Origin: Sipunculus nudus
Taxonomy: Eukaryota; Annelida; Sipuncula; Golfingiida; Sipunculidae
DNA: 64,000 nt
Direction: 5' to 3'
Assembly: GCA_026874595.1 (NCBI GenBank)
Contig: CM049307.1
Span: 54,288,370-54,352,369 of the forward strand
In this document: positions 10,921-23,600 of the stretch, one piece after another
How positions within the stretch are numbered: the first letter of the stretch is position 1
Layout of the letters: the number at the start of each line of letters is the position of its first letter
Program-made: the position numbers and the translations under genes
Notes under the pieces: generated by a model
What the model saw: only the letters and a program-made list of their open reading frames with translations
Database searches by the model: none
What the model was told of the DNA's origin: nothing

Positions 10921-13150
10921 GCCATATGCAACGCACAATTTGTCCAGTGTATTTTACTGTTAAACATTTCGTACGATAATTCCGATTTACTGTTATTTAA
11001 GTCCTCTATATGTAAACTACCAGATATTACTATAAAGAATATGGGGTTTCTTTTAAATCCATCCTTGTAATGACCAGGAACATAAATATAAAACTTTTTT
11101 TTCCCTGTATACAAGTATTGCTAGTTACTACATGCTGCCTGTACACATGATGTATTCATTTACCTTTAGTCCAGCATCTAATGCAAGAAATGTTCATGTA
11201 TATTCATGTATATTGATTAGGCAGGTATGTATGTTTATAGCTCCATGAAAACCGTACATATACGAGATATGTGAGTATACAGTGTTACGTATCGTGAATG
11301 GCCAGACAAAATGCATATTTTGTTACCTGGTATATACAAACGGGATTTTAAACGATAAATTACCAAAAAAGAAGCCAGTATTTACAATGATATTTATACA
11401 GCAGAAGGTATACCCAGGACATCTACAACTTTCACAATTTTGCCTAAAGCAACCCGAATATAGTTCGTCTGTGGCACCGCATTAGCCTTTTCCAATGCGC
11501 ATGCGTTTAGAGTGTGGTTGCCGTGCTTGGTGTTGTTCCGAAATCTCACCATCCATACGGGGTTAAAATACCAAAAGAAAACTGCCTTTGAATATTAAGA
11601 TACACTTTGGCAACTCACTCTAGTCTGATTAAGGCATCTCGTTTAAAATGTACATAGGTATGATGATTTGTGTATTTTATATCATTAAATGGATCTGACG
11701 CTATAATGTCTCTGGGAATTTACCCTTGGTTGTAAGCGGGCAAGGGACCATATCTTGATCTAGTCTCAGAATTACTGGAACATTCCTTTTGCTTAACGTG
11801 ACACATATTTACTCATAGTTCAACGCAACTGGACTTCCACGCTTTAAGTGGCTTTCCTGCAGTATAAATATATGTAAAATTAATGAACGTAAATTGTTTG
11901 TTATAATTCGATAGAACTTCAGACAGATACTGATATGCTGAATACATGCAGATGATTCGAGAAATGGGACATCGGTGCGTATATACGTAATGCTTCAGAT
12001 TAATTTTAACGGTGTTCCAATTTTCTGTTTAATCCTGAATAAAAAATTCTACATACATTATATTTGTTTGTTCTCTTCTTCATATTGATGTATTGTGGAA
12101 AAGGTAAACTAGTTATGGATAATTACACAAATACTATGCCTGACATGTCTGCGATATTTTCTGTATTACTCTGAACAACTAATGGAGAAGAAGTAGGGAT
12201 CGATAGACAGGCGGACAGACGTATAGACAGACAGATAGATACATAAATATCTTGTGTGCATCGAGCTATAAAAACAAATTTCTGCATAGCTTTTCTGAAA
12301 ATGTATATGCGGAAAATATGTCTGCTACATATATATCCTGCGGTCCGTATCTTAGGTGCCACTATTGTACTGTCTTTGTGTACATCCTTTGTGCAGTGGC
12401 AACAAGAATTTTAGTGCGTTTGAAAGCTGTATATTGTCTAAGTTGTATGGGAAATGTCGCACATCCATTTATGAAAGATGATACATAATAGCCTCATTTT
12501 ATTGCAGTAAATGACCCAGCTGGTTATTTTTCTCCAGGCACTAACACTGGATATATCTAAACATATATATTAGACAAAATTTATGCATGTGGGTTGTCAT
12601 GTAATGAAACTGCTGACGATGTACAGCAGTGTGCAACAGTTTATTTTATAGATCTTGATTAAATGCCAGTATCAGGTGAATCTATATGGCATACAAACAT
12701 TCTATATCGATCTGCATAGCTCTGCAGTCACCGATGCACATGACAGTACATATATAGTGTGCTACCTCACAGTATGTGAACTGTACGTCTTCGCACATCG
12801 GCTACCAGTGGTATTCCAATATATAAACAACTGGTCCTAGAGGTGCATCCGTTAGTCCTATACACAGCGGTATCTGCAATATGCCATCTGTGGTAGTGTA
12901 TTTATTACTTCCACAGGAGAAATACCGTATTTCCCTGGTCAGACGCCGGGCCTTAAATAGTCGCATGCCTTATTTAGTAGCCGGGTCAAAACAATGTCTA
13001 AGAAAATTTAGGACCATTTTGATACTTTTATTTATTAATGTCTTTTTTCTTTTTGTCTCTCCCTTTTGTGTGTTCATATTTTTCTATCCGTGTATTTGTA
13101 AGTTCGTGTACATATCAGTTATAAATTAATGACGAATGCCAAGAGAATTT
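10921..13150. other. Intergenic, no gene seen
   Basis: AT-rich sequence with short frames only. A GACA/GATA-type microsatellite is at about 12198-12241. Nothing recognisable on either strand. Confidence 0.6.
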
Positions 13151-13179
13151 TGAGGACAAGTGCGCATGAAAACAAAAAT

Positions 13180-14800
13180 TATTTTTAGCGAACCTGTGAG
13201 CTTTCGCGATGGCGCAGCGTCGTCCGTCCGATGTCAGCCGTCCGCCGTCCAGGGCTGGCTTTCCGCCGTCCGTGGCTGTAAGTCAGAAACCATCGGAGCT
13301 AGCAGCTCCAAATTACATATAGGAATTAGTTACATGTAAAACTTGGTGCCCTGGAGCTTATTATTGGGCGTCTGCATTAATTTCGATTTTATAGAGAAAA
13401 AGCTTAAAACATTTAAAAATCTTCTTCTCTGAAACTGTCCAGCCAAATTGTCCAATATTTCACAGAAATGTTCCTTGGAACTATCTCTCTCAAGTTTGTT
13501 CGAATGGTTTTAGTTCAATGATTTTTGACCGAGTTACAGGAAGTTGAACTTAGTCATCTGTGCAAAAAGCATACTAAACTTGAAATCTCAGAAACAGCTG
13601 GAGCTGCCATCACCAAATTTTATGCCAATGTTTTGTCACATGAGTCATATCTGAAATTGAGATGTTGGTGGCGCCACCTACATTGATCTGTTTTTTACAA
13701 GCAAAAATGTAAGTTTAGACTCTTCTAGCTTATACACTTTTTTTAAAGAAACTATTAAGCTGATTGGTTTAAACTTTACAAGAATTATTCTATTGTAGGG
13801 TTCAGCCAGTTTTATAAGAATAGATTGGGTAAATACAGCTTAAAAAAGCATTGTAGCCAATTGAAAAAGGCTTTCTGTGTTTGAAAAAAGATTTGACAAC
13901 ATGCTGATTTTCAGCAGCCAAGTCAAGAGGTCACTCAGTGGGGTCCAGACATCACCATGGCAACTGACCTAGCTCTGGCGGGTGTCTAGACAATGTGTAT
14001 AGACGTCTAGACACAGCGTCTAGATGTCTAGACACAATGTCTAGATGCAGAATTCCCAGATTATTGGAACTATATCTTTCAACTGTTTAAAAAAACTTGG
14101 TTTGCATTTTAAGCGAATCAGTTTTATCATCAGGTCACATGTGAACTGCTGCGCCCTCATTTTTGGTTGACCTCTGACCTTTCCTCGCTGCCCAGCGTCC
14201 ATTCGTGCGTTTGTTTCCACACATAAACCCACATATCACAGGAACCATTTGACCGATCAGGCTAAAAATTTTGCTCAAATATAGCCCTTTGATAGCTTTA
14301 TAACATACACTAAAAATAGTGGCGCCACCTGAAACCATTTTTGCACAGCGTCCATCTGTTCATCTGCCTTGGGATAAAGTCACTCATATCTCAGCAGTGG
14401 TTTGACTTATCCACCTGAAATTTTGCAGGTTTATACACCCTGGACAGCTCTCTTGATTTTATGACAGGTGGCGCCACCTGCATTCACGTTTACTCTGCAG
14501 ACATCCAAGCTCATATCTCGGGAACCGTTTGACCGATTGAGCCAAAATATTGCATGTGTATAGATCTCGGATAGCTCTTAATCACAGACAAAACTGGTGG
14601 CGCCACCTGCATTCACTTATGCACAGCGTCCATCTGTTCATCTGCCTTGGGATAAAATCACTCATATCTCAGAAGTGTTTTGACTTATCTACCTGAAATT
14701 TTGCAGGTTTAGACATCCTTGACAGCTTTCTCGATTTTATGACAGGTGGCGCCACCTACATTCACGTTTACTCTGCAGACATCCAAGCTCACACCTCACT
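13180..14800 (+). repeat. Tandem repeat element with GGTGGCGCCACC palindrome in its monomers
   Basis: It opens with a GTCCGTCCG-rich head (13195-13275). Related ~120-160-bp monomers follow, each with a 'gaccgatt/gacttat...aaattttgca...' segment and ending in a GTGGCGCCACCT palindrome (13667, 14319, 14466, 14596, 14744). A ~280-bp higher-order unit (CAGCGTCCATCTGTTCATCT at 14345 and 14624) is repeated with few differences, so that duplication is recent. The GTCTAGAC motifs at 13983-14043 are a separate short palindromic run. No coding sequence. Confidence 0.75.
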
Positions 14801-15714
14801 CTATTCCCCTTGCCACTTAATCCATGCCTCACTTCACCCGTCCCACTCTGATTTCTGCGGATACACATAGTCGCTTGTCGTCTACCCTTATTCTAGTTTT
14901 AAAATGTCCTAGTCTGAAACTTGCAGGTCCGAAACGTCCATTTTGCTGAAATCATAATGACTAAGATAGATATGCAGGACTTAAGAGGATCAATATTAAA
15001 TTTAAAAAATAAACCTCCATTCATACTCCCAAACTTTGCATACGTTCGCATTAGGCCTGTAGGCCTTGTTTTTTTTATCCAGATCTGAAGTTCCACGATC
15101 AGTTTTCACGATTTAATATCAGTTTCTACAGTTCATACATTTATCGTTGATCAGGTTTTAATAGCCTTCCAAGGGGACGAAACAAATTACTAGTGATCAA
15201 AAGGGGAAGTGAAGGGGAGAGGATATATATAACCCCAAACCCTTGTACGACGGCCCTCACTTCAATACATGCTGGAAACCCTTAAAAATACAGCTGAGAG
15301 CGAGTGTGATACATGATTTATTTTTAACGTGTCAGTTTGATCACACGTCAGTGTTACTATGTTCACTTGTCATCACCATGTATTTGTATTATATCTTTTT
15401 AGTATATATGTTTCCCAGGGAAACATTTCCATTAACCTAATGGCTGTTTTTGTAATCCTGGTTACATATATTTGTTTGAACCAACTTATAGCATTCATTC
15501 ACGCCAAAACGCACATAAATATTGTGTAATGTTGTACAGCTTGTGTGAAAGGGTTAAAAGAATAAATGGTTTTAAAATATGAAAGTTGTGTATGTGTGTG
15601 TATGTGCGTTTTTGCGTATGCATGCATATACCGCATATGTATATATGCGTGTCCGTGCGTGTATGTTCTGTTTCGGGGTGCACATAAAAGCGGACCGAAC
15701 TGTTTCGCTAGTAA

Positions 15715-15800
15715 AGTATGTTTTGCTAGCAAAGCGGTTGGTACGCCGGACTAGTGCGCCACCCAACATGGGTTCTAATCCGGGATCGGCCCGATTTTTT
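15715..15800 (+). repeat. tRNA-like SINE head
   Basis: GCTAGCAAAGCGGTTGGTAC (15725-15744) resembles a tRNA D-arm/A-box. GGGTTCTAATCC (15770-15781) is a near-perfect B-box 45 bp later, followed by GGGATCGGCCCGA and a T-run. The spacing fits an RNA polymerase III tRNA-type promoter. A proper acceptor stem is not evident, so a tRNA-derived SINE is more likely than a functional tRNA. A TG-rich microsatellite-like stretch precedes it (15588-15665). Confidence 0.5.
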
Positions 15801-17776
15801 CCCCTGAATAATTTAACTTCGTAACAGTCACGGTACTCTAACGCCAATTCATATCAGGCGATAGAACAATGGAATGTAGAAATGTCGGTCAATTAATTAA
15901 GCCAAAGATAGTAGGCTTAATCGTATACGATTTGGCAATTATCCCCACTCATCACTTAGTAATAAACGTGTCAGTCACTCCTGCAAAATTTCAGTGAAGG
16001 CCTAATCAGCCACAGATTACATCTATAGATAATTACTTGAACCTCCACATGATAATTATCTTAATTATCCACAAATTTCACTATTTGATCAGTAAATCCG
16101 AGTCCGTTCATTTACTGAGACGCAGAATAATATATCGTTCTCACGGGCAAGGTAAAAATGGAAATTTCGTAAAAATTGACTAATTCATATCCAACAGAAC
16201 CTTAATTGCTTATTTGGCAATTATGAATTATTTATCTAGTATTTATATGGTGCATTCGTTTGCATTGTCATGGAAACTATTCTGTAATTTGCCAAAAATA
16301 AATTAACAAAATAGGATAATGCATATCAATGGAGTTCCCCTATGCATCGTTCCCAATTATTGCTTGTATTGAAATAGGACGAATATTTTACCTAATAATG
16401 TGCCAGTTACGAAGTTAATTTATACGAATATAATTTGCCAATACCTTAAGGGACCAGGTACATGTGGCTTCTGGGATAAACAAGGGTAAACAAGTGTTAA
16501 ACTAAATACAAACAAAAACTTAAATGGGAAAAAAAGACACAAAATCCAGCCCTGCCTTTCGGTATTAAGCAGATATTTTTTGGTATTGATCAGATTTATT
16601 TTGGTGCAACAAAAGGGCCCCCTTCAACCCCCCCCCCCCCCCCCCCCCCCCCGCCTTTCATACGAGGCAATCTCAGGACGCTCCATAGGCCTACAACACC
16701 AATTGTCGGCCCTTCTATCTGTAAAAGAGGTCGGTGGGGGTATGTGACCGAGAAATAATATTCCCGTTAAACCTTATACAATAAACGTAATCTCGTGTAA
16801 ATATGTTGCAATTTTTTAAGTTGAATTTTTATCATCAGACATTAAATTGTTAAAGAAAGCACTGATATTAATACTTTACCAACTTTCTGTTCAAAGGTTC
16901 CCAGGTAGCCCACAATACAAAATGCACGAGCGTTAATTTTTAATTTAACAAACTTTTAGCGACCAAGCCGGTTGCCAGATGGCGTCTTAATTGTTTTTCC
17001 ATGAAGAGCTTTAAGTCCATCATTAAATTGGTTTTATTATAATTTTTTTATCCTAAAAATAAAGATTAGATATGTGAAAAAAAATGTAATGAGCAAAATA
17101 ATATACGTGGGCCATATTTATTGCAGTAAAATAATAAAAGAGTAGGCCTAAATTTAAACGTACAACCATTGAAATTGGATGATAATATTTTAACTGTTTG
17201 CTGCTAGTCTCGTAGATGTTTTACAAACCAATGACTTTTACATTAGATCAACCACTGAATGTCCTCTGTTGTAATTACACTTTATGTACGGACTCGGACA
17301 AACGAAGGGCAAAGGAGAATTTTAGGAAAAGGGTGAACGAGGTGGCTCAACACCCTGGCCTAGATAAATAAATGTGTCGGGATGCTAGACTTTAGAAATA
17401 ATAAACTAAGTAAATATACTTTTTTGCATTTAACTGTATAGCTGGAAAGAAAAAATCACTGCACGCAAAAGTCGATGCCCTAGCTAGCTTCTCGGTAGAC
17501 CCTATTTAGTTTGTATTTTTTTTTTTTTTATTTGCCCTGATTTGTTAGGTACACACACATACACACGCAAGGGCCCGAACACATTATAGGCCAACCTCCC
17601 GATTTTAAATTGTGTAAAGCTGTAACTGGATAACAGCTTCATGCCTCTACAGTCTACATACAGCCGGCCATTGCGGCCGTCCCAGAATTTGGCCTTGCTG
17701 TATATAAACAAGTGCTTGATGCTGCCACCTATCGGACAGGTGTAGCACTATCACAACAGCACTGTACGTGAAGAGG
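15801..17776. other. Intergenic region upstream of the ASB-type gene
   Basis: No gene seen. It contains a 25-bp C homopolymer (16628-16652) and an AT-rich body. Promoter elements for the ASB-type gene are presumably close to 17777, but no TATA box or initiator can be singled out. Confidence 0.5.
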
Positions 17777-20585
17777 ATGGAAGGCAAAGCAGATAACAAA
17801 ACAAATAGTGAGTACCCGATAGAAGTGTTTGTATAGAGGTTGTACGAAAGATGATATTATAGTTAGGAATCATATCTTTAATTTTTAGCCGAATGGTGAA
17901 ATATGTTGTGCTTACGGGTTAAAATTGATAGGATTGGTGGCGATATTAGACGCATTTAGTGATTTACTGTAAGTTGAGCACAAACCGTAGCCTGAACTGG
18001 GCAGATCGAGAGAGCTCTCCGCGCCAGCGTGCACGTTCCAGGGCGGCAAGGACGTATAGCCCATTAACGCCAGGAATACGGGAAATGTTGAAATTCAACC
18101 TTTGATGTATGTATTACTGTCTGTATGTATACCTATCTCTTGCAAACTTTTTTTTGTAGCAATGTAGGATTTTCCGAGTCCAAGAGATAAAATACACCAC
18201 CAGTTCCGCATAATGTTGGTTTTATATCTCCAAAATGGCTGATAGATCTGTTTAAACTTAGGAAGATTATTGTTAATATGCTGAAAATGATCATACTGCA
18301 GGTCCTTTGGTATGCACTTAACTAAAGAGATAGGCCTATCCAATCCCCTCAGCCAGCTTCCCCGGCTCTCTGAATTATAGAGCAGCCTACCGTCTATCAT
18401 AGGAGTGTTAAGGGGTTTGTTCACTTACAATGAAGGAGGGGTGTATATATGCAAGAGTTTATGGAATATACTGTAATTTAATCAATTATGACTAATATCA
18501 AAGTCCACTATGGAAATAAGTATTAAGTCTATACTTTTCAACACTCCTTTATCAAAACCTGCTTTTCCACACTCCTTTATCAAGACCAGTATATTATACA
18601 TACAGATCTAGATATATGCTCTGATATGTAATTTAATATTATTTCTTGTGGCTATGTCGTTAATATTATGTTATATTTTGTATTAAAGTGCCAAATTCAC
18701 TGTGTTTTTAAAATTAAATACAATAGCTCTTAACTTTCTAAGGCACTGTACACAATAAGCTTCATTAACTGAGATAAATTAAAAATGATTTGAGAATCAG
18801 ATAATTAATACAATATGTCTTAGTGTAAGTATATAGGCTGGAATAAAATAGTGCTTTCATTCATTCATTCATGTATACTGAGAGAACATATGCTGAACTA
18901 TCCTTGTCCAAATCATATTACATTCTCACAATGGTTCCTCACTTGTAGATGTGCAGGCAAGAAATGACAAACGAGCCAAGCGGCGTGCCATCCGAGAACT
19001 TCACAGAGAGGTACAGGAAAACAATGTATCTCAGGTGCGACAGTTGCTCAAAACCGGAATTGATGTTGACTTTCACTACAACAAGCAGACGGCCCTGCAG
19101 ATAGCAGTAATCGAAGGTCACAGAGAGCTGTGTGAACTTCTAATAAACTACGGTGCTAATGTGGACAAATACAATGCAGAGGAAAATACGCTCGTCAATA
19201 TGGCTGCCTGGCGAGGATTCACAGATATTACACGGTTGCTGGTAGATCATGGTGCTGATATAGACATGAGGAACCACAGAGGGTCCACACCCTTAAACAC
19301 TGCCACTTATAAAAACTTCCCTGAAATTGCACAGCTACTTATTAAAGCAGGTTGTGCCCTCAATAAATGTGATAATCGTGGGTTTTCACCCTTAATGACC
19401 TGTGCTTTGTATGATAGGCCTGCAATTATGAAGCTGTTGATAAAGGCTGACTGTGACCTTAACTACGTTGACTTTGAGAAGAGGACACCGTTAATGGCAG
19501 CAGCACAGAAAGGGTACAACCACATTGCTCAGCTGCTGATAGAAGCAGGTAAGTACAGGGCATGAAAGGGTTACTGGTAAAATCATAACACACTAGTTTA
19601 AGGAAATAGACCATACTGAATACTTAAGGAATTAACAACATGCTCGGAGGTTCAACACAAAGCTGATAAGCTGTGAGATTTTTCAGGGTGTAACTCATCA
19701 CTGAATTTAGAACCTAATTTTTAGTCGTGTAAGGATGTCAAAGGTAAAAAATCAAATTGATTTTCAGTCATTAAACTCCTGTAAACTTTGGATCTATTAA
19801 TTTAAAGTTACAATTCATTCTTGTATGACCCTTCACTGGAGGAAGAACCATATTAGTTTAAAGGTGGAATGGTAAAAAATCTCAGGTCAAGATATTCACA
19901 AATTGGTCTCTGAGGGAACACTTTCTGACTTGCCGGTGTTCTTCATGGTTCAGTCAAAATTTTAGGTTTGAGGGTTAGGGTCAAGGTATGGGGTTGTCTG
20001 AAGATATGATGAGAACAGCCATATCATATGATAACTTTTTTTTTTTAAGTAACCAGGGCTTTTGATCTTCAGAGTTTCTTAATGTAGGGCTAGAAATTAT
20101 TGTGATGTCATGTGTTTTATCAAGACAGACCACATCACAAAGGCTTCACTGAAACTTCTCATCCAAAGACCCATATTCCAGTTTAAGATCTTATATTCAG
20201 TTCTAATATCACCAAGCTGTATTTTACCACTTCAAGCTACATACTGTTTATGCCACTCATGATACAGATAATTTACTTTTGAGTTATAAAAGTTAATACT
20301 GGATACATCCTTTTAGGCTGTATCTCTGCAGTTTTCTCATTTATATAGCAGGGGAATTATATACTTGATAACACTGCAGTATTACACATTTCTATACATT
20401 AAAAGGTGTGATTCTTTTCAGGATGTGGCCTTGACTATCGTGAGCAGTTTGGTTGTACAGCATTATATTTCGCAGCTAAGTACGGTGAAAACAGCTTGGT
20501 GGAACAGTTGATAAAAGCAGGAGCTGATTTTAATATCACAGACACCAAAAACTGCACTCCACTCCTTGGTAAAGCTGAGTTTAAT

Positions 20586-20630
<45 letters not shown>

Positions 20631-23600
20631 TATATATATTATATATATATATATATAAATTTTGAGCATTACATTAAATTATAAAAACTCAATCTAGTAA
20701 TGGAACTTCATTCATTTCCAGACTAATAGAGTATATATTGAGGATTCTAAATATATATGTCAATAATGCTCAATGAAATTTACTGTGATATTAATGACAA
20801 TTTAAGGAGAGCTGGTCAGGGGATAGAAAGCCTAAGTGAAAAATCCTTATAACCTGTCATATCAGGCATTTGTAAAATGACTTTCAATTATCACGATGTT
20901 TAAGATCACTCTCATGGACTGCTGGTGACATGGAATAATGTAGAAAATGCATCACAAATATGTGGTATCTTTCCTTGTGAACCTCAATAGTACACTCAAA
21001 ATTGCACATGAACCATAAATATGTGAAATATATATAATTAGCATTTTTACATATATTGAATATGCCAGATATATTTACAGTGGCTGTAAGAGAACAGAGG
21101 CTTGATGTGGTGTCGTCCCTGATTACTGCGGGATGTGATTTAGACAAGGCAGAGATAGAAACAAAACACTCCCCCATCCATGCAGCAGTGAGGCTGGGTA
21201 AGTAACAGTAATTAACAGGACTTTCTGTCACAAATGCAAAGCTGTGTAAAGTACAATGATTAAGGCCAAAGAAAAAAAAAGGTATGGTTCTCAGGCACTT
21301 TTTTTTTCTGAAATCAGTGCAGGCGGGTGATATTTTATTTGACCTTTTTTTGTATGTTTCGATAAAAATGTCATATGGTCAGGGAAAAGCATTAAAATCA
21401 CATTTTTTTGGCTAAACAGGTAAAAGCACTACATAACAAAGAAAATCTGATCAAAATATTAATATATTAATTTATCTTTTTCAAAGACGAAAATCAAAAA
21501 TAAAAATTTTTGATGTTGGGGGGAGGGGGAGGGGTTAAAATTGATGAGGGCAGTGCCTGAGAACCATACCTTTTATTTTTTTGGGCGTAACAGTGTCTCA
21601 GCTGCTAGCTGGGTGAGTAGACTTATGTCACATTATGGTTATGTCACTGTAAATGACAATGTTTGACAAATCATTCAACAGCCCATGCAGTGTAAGTCTG
21701 GGTTAGTGGCAGCTCTTACAGATCATTCAGCTGTATTCCATAAGGCAATATTATTTTAGAAAATATAAATATATAAAATATATATTTGAGTAATGTGCTG
21801 TGTAAAATGCCTGGGTCTTTTTCAGTAATGTGAGTAAAGTCCTGTTGGCTTAAGTCCAGAGTCCTATGCAACTCTCCATGGTTACAGTTATGATATCACC
21901 GTTGTATCATTGGTATGTAGGTCCTCTCCTCAGTTTAAGTGTGATGTAATGTTATTTGCAACAGAACTTCAGGATTTTGTTTCATGCTGCATTAGTTTGA
22001 GTCTTGGAGATACGATACTAAACGATGTTATTATCAGTATCATAAAGTTGTAAAACTTCAACCAAAATACATGTATATATGTAAAGTTCTACATGAATGT
22101 CAGCAGTTTTATCATAGAAACATAAATGACCTATGCAATTAGCACCGAGAAGGGTTTTCCTGGAACAGTTTCATCAAAATTTTATGTTCATCTCTTCTCC
22201 AGCATCACAGTCGTTTGATCCAGGTGAACAGCACATAGAGCTGGTCAAGCAACTGCTGACTGCTGGCTGTAATCTTAACGCTCAGGACCAGACAGGATGG
22301 ACACCTCTACATCAGAGCACTTTTGGAGGAGATATTGGTGAGTTTTATGACATTATGAGGTTTTGGTTCAGTGATGTTTCGATTTTGCTTCAGTGTTTTA
22401 TCAAATGTTATAGTGCTACTTTTCTGATTTCAGAATTGTGTAATTTGGGTATCTTAATTCAAATATAACACTGGCTGGTGTAGAGTCACATTAATAGGAA
22501 AGGCATAAAAGTGGATCATACACTTTTTTTTGGCTAAAGTTTTGCAAGTTATTGATACAAATGTGGGGTGGGGATGTCCCCACCTGTATCACGTACGGTA
22601 GCTGATGCGCGTGGCTGACAATGTTCCAAGACCAGTTTGATGACAGAAGTCTTTATTCACAGGACAGAGTCTGGGCCAGTCTTTGCTGAGGCCCTGCAGT
22701 GCCCAGCTAGACATGGTCCCTCTCTCTGACTCTCTCTGTCTCTCTCTCTGAGCGCGCACAGATAGTTTTGTTACAGAGCTTTCACGTGACACATGAGACG
22801 TACATATCCATATTTCTGCATTTTGTCATAATAGCTAAACCTTATTGGATGACCCAAGTAGGTCATAATTACATCAGAGTTGTAAGTGTACTTCCTTACT
22901 TTCCTGTGATCTGATTGAACAAAAGTTTTATATGGAAAATCCAAAGTCTGAACTGACATACATCCAGTTATAGACTGACCTGCAGTCCTATTTCCAAACT
23001 CTATAAACATAATCTGCCTGCCTCATCATAGAAACCCAGTTTAGAGCTAATTTGTGAGAGTACAATAAGGCTCTACAAACATACTGAATTACCATGAGAT
23101 ACTTGGTTTTCTGATAACCATTAATAATTCTTAGGCTCCATCTGAATATCAGAACAGACTGAAACCAAATTGATCTTCATTTATTTCTGAAGAAAATTTT
23201 AGATTTTAAATATTGAAATATTGAAATATTCCTTTAAATATGTGTTAAGTCTCAAATATGTACTTTCCTACTCCATAACATTATTGCATATTTTGTTTTT
23301 TTTATGATTTTATTAATAGAAGAAAGTACATGTTGTGAATACAGTGTATTGATGGGACTGTACAAGCCTGAAGGCTTAGATTTGTGCATTCCCATTTAAT
23401 ACTGAAAAATATCTACTGATAATAGATTGCAGTAGAGCAATTTAGCTAAAAATAAAGGATTATTAAACAGATGTGTTGAAATTTGTCATTTCTGAAAATG
23501 CTATGCAGTAATTTAATTGTTCACCACCACAAAATGCAACATTTCTTTTTGTGATCAAAGAAGTACTTTTAAGCTAAAATGAATTTATTTGTGCTGAGCT

